A stretch of 64,000 nt of DNA from RPRB01 sp035501615 (GTDB lineage: Bacteria > Myxococcota > Myxococcia > Myxococcales > Myxococcaceae), in contig DATJVY010000053.1 in assembly GCA_035501615.1 (NCBI GenBank), positions 8,165 to 72,164 on the forward strand, in the 5' to 3' direction. A model generated the notes under the pieces. The model was given only the letters and a program-made list of their open reading frames with translations. It searched no databases and was not told the DNA's origin. Numbering within the stretch: position 1 is the first letter of the stretch; every line of letters begins with the position of its first letter. A program made the translations under genes and the position numbers. This document shows, one piece after another, positions 50,993-59,013 of this stretch.

Positions 50993-51433
50993 TCAGCGGA
51001 GCTCTTCGGGCTTCACGCCCGCGGGAAGGAGCGCCGGGAGGTGGGCGCTCCCGGCGAAGCCGCGGGGGAGCTGGACGACGTCCAGCACCAGCTGGGGGGT
51101 GGAGACCGAGAGCAGGTGGTGCCCTCCCCGGTGGGCGCGCGCGGCGGCCAGGTACGCAGCGTAGTGCGCGGCGAGCAGCTGCTGGAGATCGGGCTGGAAC
51201 CTTCCCGACCAGGTGACGGCGAAGACCCGGCCTCCGGGACCGACGAACTGGCGGATGCGGCCTCCATCCGCGGTCGTCATCTCGTGCACCTCGTAGGCCT
51301 GGGTGGCGCTCACGGTCAGCGCGGTTCCGTGAAGCGCTCGGTGGTCGACAGCCACCGAGGCGCGGGACTCGCCCAGCGACGCTCGGGCGGGCGTCCAGAG
51401 CGCGAGCCCGGCGAGCACGAGGCGAACCGTCAC
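50993..51433 (-). CDS. Exported DUF2844 protein
   Basis: 146-residue secreted protein starting at GTG 51433 with a short signal peptide (MTVRLVLAGLALWTPARA). GTG 51472 would give a 13-residue longer n-region. The mature part shows the DUF2844 pattern: SLGESRASV, then YEVHEMTTADGGRIRQFVGPGGRVFAVTWSG, PDLQQLLAAHYAAYLAA and HHLLSVSTPQLVLDVVQLPRGFAG. Function unknown. Immediately upstream of the DUF3443 lipoprotein, matching the known pairing of these families, so they probably form a functional unit at the cell envelope. Confidence 0.82.
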   Translation of the reverse strand: MTVRLVLAGLALWTPARASLGESRASVAVDHRALHGTALTVSATQAYEVHEMTTADGGRIRQFVGPGGRVFAVTWSGRFQPDLQQLLAAHYAAYLAAARAHRGGHHLLSVSTPQLVLDVVQLPRGFAGSAHLPALLPAGVKPEELR

Positions 51434-51489
51434 CCGCTCGACAACCCACCGCTTGCCCGTTCGACCCGTCACGCCACCACTCGGTTCAC

Positions 51490-51551
51490 CCGGGCGCCCG
51501 CCCGGCCGTCCGTCGAAACAACCGGAGCGCCCGGAGGTTAAGCGCGGGCGC
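51490..51551 (-). terminator. Two GC-rich hairpins, possible terminator region
   Basis: In the 137-bp gap after the 325-aa exported gene two inverted repeats lie in tandem: GCGCCC (51527-51532) with GGGCGC (51546-51551), and CCGGGC-GCCC-GCCCGG (51490-51505). They are well placed to terminate the upstream unit before DUF2844. No T-tract is seen. Confidence 0.3.
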
Positions 51552-51570
51552 CCCGCGCGCGGACCCAGCG

Positions 51571-52548
51571 CTACGGAGAGGTGTAGTGCCCGGTCACCGG
51601 CACTCGCTCGTCGCGGGGATGGCCGGAGCACTCGCTGGCGGTGCCCTTCAGCTGTCCGGCGCTGGCCTGCACCTCGAGCGCGCCGCAGCCGAACGCGAGC
51701 GAGCCCTTCTTCTCGTTCTCCTGCAGGAGCGCCTGCCGGCTCTTGTTGATGCTGTCGATCTCCGGCTGGAGCGCCTGCATGCAGGAGGACATCTGGCTCT
51801 GCGGCCCCTTGGTGCAGGCGTTCATCTTCGCCATCACCGCGTTGAACCGGGCGTCCAGATCCTTCCACTGCTTGGACTGCATGACGTCCATCATCCCCTG
51901 GGTCTGGGCCGTGGCCTCCGCCTGGCTCGCCTGACGGGACAGCGAGAGCGAGTGCTCGCCGCGCCGCACCTGGTAGCTGTACGTCCCGAGGACCCTGCCG
52001 CCTCGCCGCCACTCGCCGCTGGCGGTGGTCTCGTGCTTGCCGCAGGGGAACTTGACCTTCATCACCATCGTGTCGCCGGCGACCTCGAAGGTGAACGTGT
52101 GCTCGCAGCCGATCTCCAGGCCGGGTACCGTCACCTGGATCCCGGACACGGCCGCGATCGCGCCGACGGTGAGCATCTCCGGCGGAGCGTCGGGCTTCGC
52201 CTTGATCGTGGCCTCCCAGCCGCTGGCGGTCTGCTTCTCCTCCACCACCTCGACGTCGTTGCTCTGCACGAGCACCAGGCTGCCCTGCGGCAGCTTGCCC
52301 TTGAGCGCGAACCTGCCCGTCTTCCCGGGGCAGAGGGCGACGCACCTGGCCCCGGCGGCGCCGCCATCCGAGCCCGTTCCGGAGAAGAGCACCTCGGGCG
52401 TCGGGTACCTCGCGCGGACGGCGTTCGAGTCCAGCCCGAGCTGTTTCCGCTCGGCGGAGGTCTTGGCGTAGAAGTCGGACTGCCGCTTCTGCCAGTCGCC
52501 GCCCACTGCCGGAGCTGCCAGCACCAACAGCACCACGAGCCGATTCAT
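51571..52548 (-). CDS. Exported cysteine-containing protein of unknown function
   Basis: 325-residue protein with a signal peptide (MNRLVVLLVLAAPAVGG). The first half looks beta-rich with an ALCPGKTGRFALKGKLPQGSLVL strand region; a second beta section includes EIGCEHTFTFEVAG and VKFPCGKHETT. From about 215 it turns helical (MMDVMQSKQWKDLDARFNAVMAKMNACTKGPQ...), ending with FGCGALEVQASAG. No family recognised. It overlaps the upstream O-antigen-ligase-like gene by 4 bp, so the two are co-transcribed, which may tie it to surface glycan export or attachment. Confidence 0.75.
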   Translation of the reverse strand: MNRLVVLLVLAAPAVGGDWQKRQSDFYAKTSAERKQLGLDSNAVRARYPTPEVLFSGTGSDGGAAGARCVALCPGKTGRFALKGKLPQGSLVLVQSNDVEVVEEKQTASGWEATIKAKPDAPPEMLTVGAIAAVSGIQVTVPGLEIGCEHTFTFEVAGDTMVMKVKFPCGKHETTASGEWRRGGRVLGTYSYQVRRGEHSLSLSRQASQAEATAQTQGMMDVMQSKQWKDLDARFNAVMAKMNACTKGPQSQMSSCMQALQPEIDSINKSRQALLQENEKKGSLAFGCGALEVQASAGQLKGTASECSGHPRDERVPVTGHYTSP

Positions 52549-53723
52549 GAAGCCCCTCCCCGGGGCGGCGAGTCTGGCGGAGAAGGACCGGGAGCGTCCA
52601 CGGAAACGACACCGCGTTGCGCAGCGGCGCCGCAGAGAACCGCCAGGAGAACCAGGTCCGCCGGACGGGAGAGCGGGAAGTCCACCGTGGCCCGGACGGC
52701 CAGCGAGGCGAGGGCGGCGGCGACGCCGGTGCCCTCGGGGGTTCCGCGACGGAGCGCGGCGAGGAACGCGCTCAGGAAGAGGGCCACGAGGGCGAGAAGG
52801 CCAGCGATGCCCGACTCGAGCAGCCGCTCCAGCCAGTCGTCGTGGACGTGGTCCTGGAGCGCGGCGAAGCGTCTCTCGGGGTGCGAAGCCACGCAGGCGG
52901 GGTCGGTGCCGCATCGCGCGCGCCACCGCTCGAGCTCCCACTCGGGCCAGCGGAGGACCACCACCCCGGGGCCCTGCCCCAGCCAGGGCGCCTCGCGGAC
53001 GTGCGGTGCCGCGGTCGCGACCAGGTACCACCGGCCGCGAAGCACGGAGCCGGGCGAGCGGCCCACCAGCGGCACCGCGGTGACGGCGATCCCGGCGGCG
53101 AGGACGAGCGCGAAGGTCCGCAGGCCCCTCGTCCCCCGCAGCCCTCCGGCGAGGGCGACCACGATGGCGGCAGTAGCCAGCGAGAGCGCCGAGGCGAAGG
53201 AGCGGAGGAGCGCGAGGCCGAGGAGCTGCAGCGCGACGGACGCCCCGGCGAGGCGCGGCCTGGACGAGCGGAGCGCGGCAACCACGCCGAGCGGCACGGT
53301 GAGGGAGAGGACCGAGGCGACGAAGTCCGGATTCCCGAGCGTGCCGTAGAGCCCCAGCCGGGCACCGCCGGCATGCGGCGCGAAGGTGGCGAACGGATCC
53401 AGCCCGAGTGCCTGGAAGAGCACGACCAGGGACTCGAGGCCGCCCGCCCAGAGCACCGCGGGCCATGGCACCGGAGGCGTGGAGAGCGCGAGCCCGGCGA
53501 TCAGCACCGGACCGGCGAGGGTCCACCACGGACGCGGGCCGTCGCTGAGCACGAGCGACACTCCGCAGGCCGCGAGGTTCGCCAGCGCGGCGAGCGCGAC
53601 CGGAGCCGGCCCATTCGCCTCGCGGGGAAGCAGGGCGACGCCGGCCAGGGCCGCCACCGCGACCACCACCCACTTCGGCGTCATGAAGGGGCTCGCTGCC
53701 CAGGGCCACACGACCAGCACCAC
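52545..53723 (-). CDS. O-antigen ligase/polymerase-like (Wzy_C family) membrane protein
   Basis: 392-residue polytopic protein with about ten helices and a large periplasmic loop. LGNPDFVASVLSLTVPLG and HVHDDWLERLLESGIAG are typical of the Wzy/WaaL superfamily loop (the H-x-x-D/x-x-E-G pattern). Such proteins join lipid-linked polysaccharide to lipid A-core, polymerise repeat units, or glycosylate pilin; which one applies is unclear. The annotated GTG 53723 starts inside a hydrophobic segment; coding character continues upstream to a CTG near 53771 (LSRRGSGALAG...), so the N-terminus may be about 16 residues longer with a rare start. Confidence 0.78.
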   Translation of the reverse strand: MVLVVWPWAASPFMTPKWVVVAVAALAGVALLPREANGPAPVALAALANLAACGVSLVLSDGPRPWWTLAGPVLIAGLALSTPPVPWPAVLWAGGLESLVVLFQALGLDPFATFAPHAGGARLGLYGTLGNPDFVASVLSLTVPLGVVAALRSSRPRLAGASVALQLLGLALLRSFASALSLATAAIVVALAGGLRGTRGLRTFALVLAAGIAVTAVPLVGRSPGSVLRGRWYLVATAAPHVREAPWLGQGPGVVVLRWPEWELERWRARCGTDPACVASHPERRFAALQDHVHDDWLERLLESGIAGLLALVALFLSAFLAALRRGTPEGTGVAAALASLAVRATVDFPLSRPADLVLLAVLCGAAAQRGVVSVDAPGPSPPDSPPRGGAS

Positions 53724-53898
53724 CGCGACGACGGTGACGCCTGCGAGCGCTCCGCTGCCCCTCCGGCTCAGGACGCGGCGGAGTCTGCCACGCCGCCGGT
53801 GCCGGCCCGGCGGTTTCTCCCGCGCCTCAGCTCGCCGCTTGCGCTTCGCACCCTCCGGGTGGCTGATCTCGGTCGGACCCTCGCGCGGGAGGTGCCCG

Positions 53899-55056
53899 AT
53901 GGACCGTCTCCGTCCAGCGGCCGTTCTGGCCCTGCTCCTTCCCCTCTCCGGCGTCGCGGCCGAGACCGGCTACCTCCGGCTGAAGCGCGTGCAGATCATC
54001 GATCGCCACGGCTTCGAGCAGCCGATGCCCGCGATGTCGGTCCTCATCCCCACCGGCTGGAGCTTCGACGGGGAGGTGCGTCTCGCCCAGCGCATCGGCG
54101 ACCCGGCCGATCTGGTCAAGCTCGCCTTTCGCTCGGCGAGCCCCGACGGACGACTGGCCATCGAGATGTTCCCCGGCTGGAGCTGGAGCTGGTCGGACGA
54201 CCCGATGATGCGCCAGGCGATGCAGAACCAGAACGCGATGGCGGCGCGCATGGGCGGCGCAGCCGTCGAGGTGGCGCCGCCGATGTCCGCCCGGGACTTC
54301 CTCGCGCGGGTGGCCGTCCCCCGGCTGCGCCCGGGGGCGAAGGTTCTCGGCATCGAGCCCATCCCCGGTCTCGATCAGACGCTGCAGGCGCAGGTGAAGC
54401 AGGCACAGGCGGTGGCCACCCAAGCCGGGGTCCAGATGCGGATCCGCGGCGACCAGGCCCGGGCGCGGATCGCCATCACCTCGGGGAAGGGTCAGGCCGA
54501 GGAGTGGATCACCGCCGTGGTCTACACGCGCTCGACGGCCATGCCGTCCATGAACCCGGCCACCGGCCAGATGGCGCAGTCGGCGCTGCACCAGTCGACC
54601 GCAGACTCGCTCTTCGGCCTCCGCGCGCCGCCCGGCGAGCTCCCGGCGAACGAGAAGCTGTTTCGCGCCGTGCTCGGGACCGTGAGGGTGGACCCCGTCT
54701 GGCAGGCTCGCGTCGCGGAGGTCCAGGCGAGCATGCAGGCGAACAACGTGCAGGGAGCGCGCGACCGATCGCGGATCATCGCCCAGTCGAACGAGGAGAT
54801 TCAGAAGATGATCCGCGAGAGTCACGACACCAAGACGAGGTCCCAGGATCTCAACAGCGAGCGATGGAGCGATGCGATGCGAGGTGTCCAGACGTACCGG
54901 AACCCCGTCACCGGCGAGAACGTGAAGCTCGACAACTCCTACACGCACGCCTGGGCCAACGGGAACGGCGAGTACGTGCTCAGCAGCTCTCCCGGATTCA
55001 ATCCCGGGCAGGTTCTCCAGGGCAGCTGGACGGAGCTGCAGCCCGTCCGGCGCTAG
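53899..55056 (+). CDS. Exported protein of unknown function with conserved C-terminal NGNGEYV motif
   Basis: 385-residue secreted or periplasmic protein: signal peptide MDRLRPAAVLALLLPLSGVAA, then a beta-rich N-terminal half (YLRLKRVQIIDRHGF, MSVLIPTGWSFDGEV), a helical Met/Gln/Asn-rich part (about 100-300), and a C-terminal HAWANGNGEYVLSSSPGFNP that resembles short tails seen in other uncharacterised bacterial secreted proteins. No enzymatic motif seen. A GGAGG ribosome-binding site lies 7 bp before ATG 53899. It is divergent from the O-antigen-ligase-like gene with a 175-bp gap. Confidence 0.75.
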   Translation: MDRLRPAAVLALLLPLSGVAAETGYLRLKRVQIIDRHGFEQPMPAMSVLIPTGWSFDGEVRLAQRIGDPADLVKLAFRSASPDGRLAIEMFPGWSWSWSDDPMMRQAMQNQNAMAARMGGAAVEVAPPMSARDFLARVAVPRLRPGAKVLGIEPIPGLDQTLQAQVKQAQAVATQAGVQMRIRGDQARARIAITSGKGQAEEWITAVVYTRSTAMPSMNPATGQMAQSALHQSTADSLFGLRAPPGELPANEKLFRAVLGTVRVDPVWQARVAEVQASMQANNVQGARDRSRIIAQSNEEIQKMIRESHDTKTRSQDLNSERWSDAMRGVQTYRNPVTGENVKLDNSYTHAWANGNGEYVLSSSPGFNPGQVLQGSWTELQPVRR

Positions 55057-55224
55057 CTGCCCGCCCGGCGCCTCCCGGATCTCGAAAAGGGGATTGACCC
55101 GGGCCGGCTCGCTCGGTTGGGCCGGGCCCCCCGTGCTCAGCCCCGACGAGGGAAGGATGGCCATCGCCTTCGTGCATCAGGACCTGCAGCACGGGAGCAC
55201 GCCCCCCGGCACTGAGCCCAGGAC

Positions 55225-55605
55225 TCAGCCTGGAGGAGCGAGCAGCGACGCGGCGGCCCGGCTCACGTCCTCGGCCTGCACCGGCTTGGAGAGGAAGGCG
55301 CTCGCCCCGGCTCCCAGGGCACGGGCGCGCTCCGCCTCGGTGCGGTCGGTGGTGACCACCAGGATGGGCACCCTCGCCCCCCGCGCGCCGGAGCGGATGT
55401 GGTGGATGAGCTTGAGCCCGTCGAGCCGAGGCATGTGCACGTCGGTCACCACCAGGTCATATTCCCCGGAGGCGAACCGCTTGAGCGCCTCGGCCCCGTC
55501 GGCCGCCTCGTCGCAGGCACCCGAGCCGAGGGCCTCCATCGCCGACACCAGGACCTGGCGTGCGGCGCGCGAGTCGTCGACCACCAGGACGCGGAAGCCT
55601 CTCAT
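55225..55605 (-). CDS. CheY-like response regulator (receiver only)
   Basis: 126-residue single receiver domain. Phospho-acceptor is D55 in LVVTDVHMPRLDG; the acidic pair D10-D11 is in LVVDDS; T/K switch residues are in VVTTDRT and LSKPV. It has no output domain. It is 18 bp after the second cheW, so it is likely the last gene of the che operon and could be a second target or phosphate sink of the CheA kinase. Confidence 0.92.
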   Translation of the reverse strand: MRGFRVLVVDDSRAARQVLVSAMEALGSGACDEAADGAEALKRFASGEYDLVVTDVHMPRLDGLKLIHHIRSGARGARVPILVVTTDRTEAERARALGAGASAFLSKPVQAEDVSRAAASLLAPPG

Positions 55606-55623
55606 CGGGGGCGAGGCATCAGC

Positions 55624-56058
55624 TTACTGGCCCGCCCCCGCCTCCGCAGCCCGATTTGTCAGCAAGCCGCGCAAATCCAGGAGCCGACAGCCGTCGGCGG
55701 TCACTCCCAGCACACACGCGACGGGGCCTCCGGGCTGGATCTCCGCCTCGCCGTAGCGCCGCACTCCGGCCATCCCGTCGACCCGCAGCCCCACCCGGCG
55801 CCGGCCGATCCGGGCGAGGATGACCTTCGGCTTCGCGGTCCGGGGCGGGGTCCCCTCGGGGAGCAGGCGGCGCAGGTCGAGGATGGGCACCGCGGTCCCG
55901 TGGACGTGCACGACCCCCTCGACGTGCGGCGGGGCGCCGGTCACCGGGAGGGGCACCACGCGCGGGAGGATCTCGTCCACCCGGGCCACGTCGATCCCGT
56001 AGACCGTCTCGCCCACCCAGAAGGCGCAGACGTCCAGCGCATGGGAGTCCGCGCTCAC
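55624..56058 (-). CDS. cheW: CheW-like coupling protein (second copy)
   Basis: 144-residue CheW-fold adaptor that would link receptors to CheA. Typical segments: DVCAFWVGETVYGIDVARVDEIL, PHVEGVVHVHGTAVPILDLRRLL and the C-terminal VLGVTADGCRLLDLRGLL. The start is GTG 56058, overlapping the upstream cheW stop as GTGA; a GTG at 56070 is possible. A different sequence from its neighbour, so the two probably serve different receptors or positions in the array and are not redundant duplicates. Confidence 0.88.
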   Translation of the reverse strand: MSADSHALDVCAFWVGETVYGIDVARVDEILPRVVPLPVTGAPPHVEGVVHVHGTAVPILDLRRLLPEGTPPRTAKPKVILARIGRRRVGLRVDGMAGVRRYGEAEIQPGGPVACVLGVTADGCRLLDLRGLLTNRAAEAGAGQ

Positions 56059-56615
56059 CGGAGCAGCCACTCCGGATCCACGACCGTGCAGGGCTCGTCG
56101 ACCGTCCTGAGGATCCCGACGATGCCGCCGGTGGGCCCTCCCGAGGGACGCTCCAGGGCGCCGGAGCGGACCCGCTGGACCCCGCGCACCCGGTCCACCC
56201 AGAGGCCAGCGGGGCCGAGTGCCGTGCGCACCACCAGGATCCGGGCGGCCCGAGGTGGCCGTTCACAGTCCGGCCCGGCGCAGACCGGAACGGCGCTGGG
56301 GATGCCGAGCCGGAGCGCCGGGTCGTACACCGGGGTGATGATGCCCCGCAGGTTGAGCATGCCGAGCAGCGGCGGCCTCGCCCGCGGAATCTCGGTCAGC
56401 GCCCGGGCGCGTAGGATCTCGGTCACGGCCCCCAGCGCCACCGCGTACTCCGACGAGCCGAGCCCGAAGGTCAGGAGCTGCAGCTCGTCGGCGCCGGTCC
56501 GCTGGTCGGGCTCGAGCGGCGAGGCCGGCAGCTCGACCAGGCCCGCGCTCTCCTCGTCCGGCCGGTAGCGGAACCGGGCCAGGAGCGCGTCCATCGTCGA
56601 CGGCCCGGCGCTCAT
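56055..56615 (-). CDS. cheW: CheW-like coupling protein
   Basis: 186-residue CheW protein with an N-terminal extension of about 40 residues ahead of the fold. Core pieces: LQLLTFGLGSSEYAVALGAVTEIL, IPRARPPLLGMLNLRGIITPVYDPALRLG, and IVGILRTVDEPCTVVDPEWLL. A Cys-containing insert (CAGPDCERPP) interrupts the middle. It overlaps cheA by 4 bp (ATGA). No chemoreceptor gene is present in the window, so receptors must be encoded elsewhere. Confidence 0.9.
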   Translation of the reverse strand: MSAGPSTMDALLARFRYRPDEESAGLVELPASPLEPDQRTGADELQLLTFGLGSSEYAVALGAVTEILRARALTEIPRARPPLLGMLNLRGIITPVYDPALRLGIPSAVPVCAGPDCERPPRAARILVVRTALGPAGLWVDRVRGVQRVRSGALERPSGGPTGGIVGILRTVDEPCTVVDPEWLLR

Positions 56616-58594
56616 GCCTGCGCCACCAGGAGGTGCGGCCCCCGGAGCACCTCGTCCAGCAGCGCACCCACGTCGAGCACCAGCACCGTGTGGTGATGGC
56701 CGACCTCCGCGGCGCCGCTGATCCCGGCCACGTGTCCCAGCCGCGGCCCGAGCGCCTGGGTGACCAGATCGCGCTGGCCGTGGAGCGCGTCCACCACCAG
56801 CCCCAGGCGGCGCTCGGCCACGCCCACCACCACCAGGTACGCGGAGCCCTCGGGGCGGCGGGGAAGCCCGAAGGTCTCGGCCAGCGAGACGACGGGGATG
56901 TTCCGGCCCCGCACCAGCACCGTCCGCCGGTCCTCGATACCGGGCTGACCGTCGTGCGAGAGCACGTCGAGCACGCTGCTCAGCGGCACGGCGTAGACCC
57001 GTCCGCTGACGCCCACCAGGAGCCCGCGCACCGTGGCCAGCGTGACCGGCAGGGTCACCCGGAAGGTGGTGCCCTCCCCTGCCCGGCTCTCCACGTCGAT
57101 GACCCCCGACAGGCCGGCGATGTTGGTCTTCACCACGTCCAGCCCCACGCCCCGTCCCGACATGGCGCTCACCGCGGAGGCGGTGGAGAACCCGGGGCTG
57201 AAGAGCACCGCCTGCAGCTCGCGCTCCCCGGCCTCCCGGGCGCGGTCCGCCTCGAGCAGACCTCGCTGGATGGCCACCTCGCGAACGCGCGTCCAGTCCA
57301 CTCCGCCGCCATCGTCGGCGATCGCCAGCACCACCCGGCTCCCGAGCTGCTCGGCGGAGAGGAGGATGCGGCCGGCGCGCGCCTTCCCCCTCCCCTCCCG
57401 GAGGCCCGCGGGCTCGATGCCGTGGTCGATGGCGTTGCGGACCAGGTGCACCAGCGGGTCGCTCAGCTCCTCCACCAGCCGCTTGTCGATCTGCACCTCG
57501 GCGCCCGCGGTCTCGAGCACGACCTCCTTGCCCGCTTCCCGCGCCATCCGGCGCACCAGGCGCTGCATCCGGTCGAACAGGGGCCGGAGCGGCACCATCC
57601 GGGCCTGGAGCAGCCGATCCTGGAGGACGTCCAGACGCCGCACCAGCCTCCGGTGCTCCCGGAGCAGCTCCACGGTCCAGGCCCGGGGAGAGAGCTCGCG
57701 GGCGTCGGACAGCCCGCGGATCGCCTCGCCGATGAGCCGCAGCTCGCCGACGTCGTCCATCAGCGCGTCCAGCCGTGCGATGTCCACCCGCAGCGTCCGC
57801 GCGGCGCCGGCCGCTTCCCCGCCGTCCGGAGCCCGGCCGGAGCCGTCCAGCTCACCCGCCGGCCGCTCCTTGCGCACCGGGATCGTCCGGAGCTCCACCG
57901 GCACGCCCCCGAACGCGACACGGAGCTCGGCCTCCCCCGCGCCCGAGCCGATGAGCAGGAGGAACGAGATCGCATCGACGCGGTCGCCCACCGGGCCGGG
58001 CAGCGTCGAGACCAGCTCGCCCACCCCCCGCAGTCGCGCCTTGAGCTGCTCCAGCTCGCGGTCGAACGACTCCAGCGGGTACTCGACCCGGGCGGCCCAC
58101 ACCAGCTCTCCGCGGCGGAGCGTCTCGCGGAGCCGGTGCTCCTCGAACTCGGTGAGCACCCGGCGCATCTCGGGCTGGAGTTCCAGCCGCTCGAGCAGAT
58201 CCTCGCCGAGCCGCTCGGGCCCCTCCTCGATCGCCGAGAGCTGGGAGGCCAGCGCCCGCGCCTCGTCCGAAGCCGCGAGCGGGTTCTGGGCCAGCCGCTG
58301 GAACAGCTCCACCGACTCCATGAGGAGGTCCAGGCGGGAGGGCGTGAGCCGGGCCCGTCCGAGCCGCAATCGGTCCAGGAGGTCCTCGGTCGCGTGGGCC
58401 AGCTCCGCCATCCGCTGCTGTCCGAACGTCGCCGCGAGCCCCTTCAGCGAGTGGGCCTGGCGGAAGACCGAGTTCAGGACCTCGGGATCCGGGTCCGCCG
58501 CGGAGCGCTCGAGGAGGAGGAGATTCCTCCCCAGCGCCTCGGCGGTCTCCAGGGCCTCGGAGGAGAACTCTGCCGGCGGCCGGTCGGGGCTCAC
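56612..58594 (-). CDS. cheA: Chemotaxis-type sensor histidine kinase CheA
   Basis: 660-residue CheA: P1/HPt domain with H48 in VFRQAHSLKGLAATFG; a P2-like region (about 130-240); P3 dimerisation helices (ARLDALMDDVGELRLIGEAIRGL, near 270); P4 ATPase with N-box HLVRNAIDHGIEP, G1 DDGGGVDW and G2 GRGVGLDVVKTNI; P5 CheW-like regulatory domain from about 520. All catalytic motifs look intact. It overlaps cheY upstream and cheW downstream by 4 bp each. No cheR or cheB lies here, so adaptation enzymes may be elsewhere or absent from this pathway. Confidence 0.95.
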   Translation of the reverse strand: MSPDRPPAEFSSEALETAEALGRNLLLLERSAADPDPEVLNSVFRQAHSLKGLAATFGQQRMAELAHATEDLLDRLRLGRARLTPSRLDLLMESVELFQRLAQNPLAASDEARALASQLSAIEEGPERLGEDLLERLELQPEMRRVLTEFEEHRLRETLRRGELVWAARVEYPLESFDRELEQLKARLRGVGELVSTLPGPVGDRVDAISFLLLIGSGAGEAELRVAFGGVPVELRTIPVRKERPAGELDGSGRAPDGGEAAGAARTLRVDIARLDALMDDVGELRLIGEAIRGLSDARELSPRAWTVELLREHRRLVRRLDVLQDRLLQARMVPLRPLFDRMQRLVRRMAREAGKEVVLETAGAEVQIDKRLVEELSDPLVHLVRNAIDHGIEPAGLREGRGKARAGRILLSAEQLGSRVVLAIADDGGGVDWTRVREVAIQRGLLEADRAREAGERELQAVLFSPGFSTASAVSAMSGRGVGLDVVKTNIAGLSGVIDVESRAGEGTTFRVTLPVTLATVRGLLVGVSGRVYAVPLSSVLDVLSHDGQPGIEDRRTVLVRGRNIPVVSLAETFGLPRRPEGSAYLVVVGVAERRLGLVVDALHGQRDLVTQALGPRLGHVAGISGAAEVGHHHTVLVLDVGALLDEVLRGPHLLVAQA

Positions 58595-58965
58595 GCGACG
58601 TTCAGGTACCGCCGCACCAGGTCGGCGAGGCGCTCGGGAGCGAGCGGCTTGATCAGGAACTCGGAGGCCCCCAGCTGCAGCCCGCGGTCGCGGTCGTGCT
58701 CCCGGCCTTCGCCGGTGACGATGAACAGCGGCGTCTCGCGGTAGTTGGGGTTCATCTTGACGAAGTTGATGAGCTCCAGCCCGTTGATGTCCGGCATGTT
58801 GATGTCGGTGATGATGAGGTCGAAGCGATAGCGCGGAAGGAGCTTCAGCGCGTCGAAGCCGCTGCCTGCGCAGACGACCTCGGCACCCTCGATCTGCTGG
58901 ATGGTCGAGGCAATGAACTCGCGCGACGCGGTCGAGTCCTCGACGATGAGAACCTTGTACCCCAT
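58591..58965 (-). CDS. cheY: CheY-like response regulator
   Basis: 124-residue single receiver domain: acidic pair E9-D10 in LIVEDS, phospho-acceptor D54 in LIITDINMPDINGLELI, switch residues in FIVTGEG and the conserved Lys in FLIKPL. First gene of the che cluster, overlapping cheA by 4 bp. It may drive a motor, gliding machinery or another output; the window gives no clue which. It differs clearly from the receiver at the other end of the cluster. Confidence 0.93.
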   Translation of the reverse strand: MGYKVLIVEDSTASREFIASTIQQIEGAEVVCAGSGFDALKLLPRYRFDLIITDINMPDINGLELINFVKMNPNYRETPLFIVTGEGREHDRDRGLQLGASEFLIKPLAPERLADLVRRYLNVA

Positions 58966-59013
58966 TCCCCGGCCGGTTCTGGCGAGCCTAGCAGGAAGCG
59001 GCGGGTCGCGGAC

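Noticed and set aside
55212..55228. Inverted repeat CTGAG...CTCAG after the terminal receiver gene as terminator
   Set aside because: Only 5 bp of stem, overlapping the stop codon, with no T-tract; too weak.
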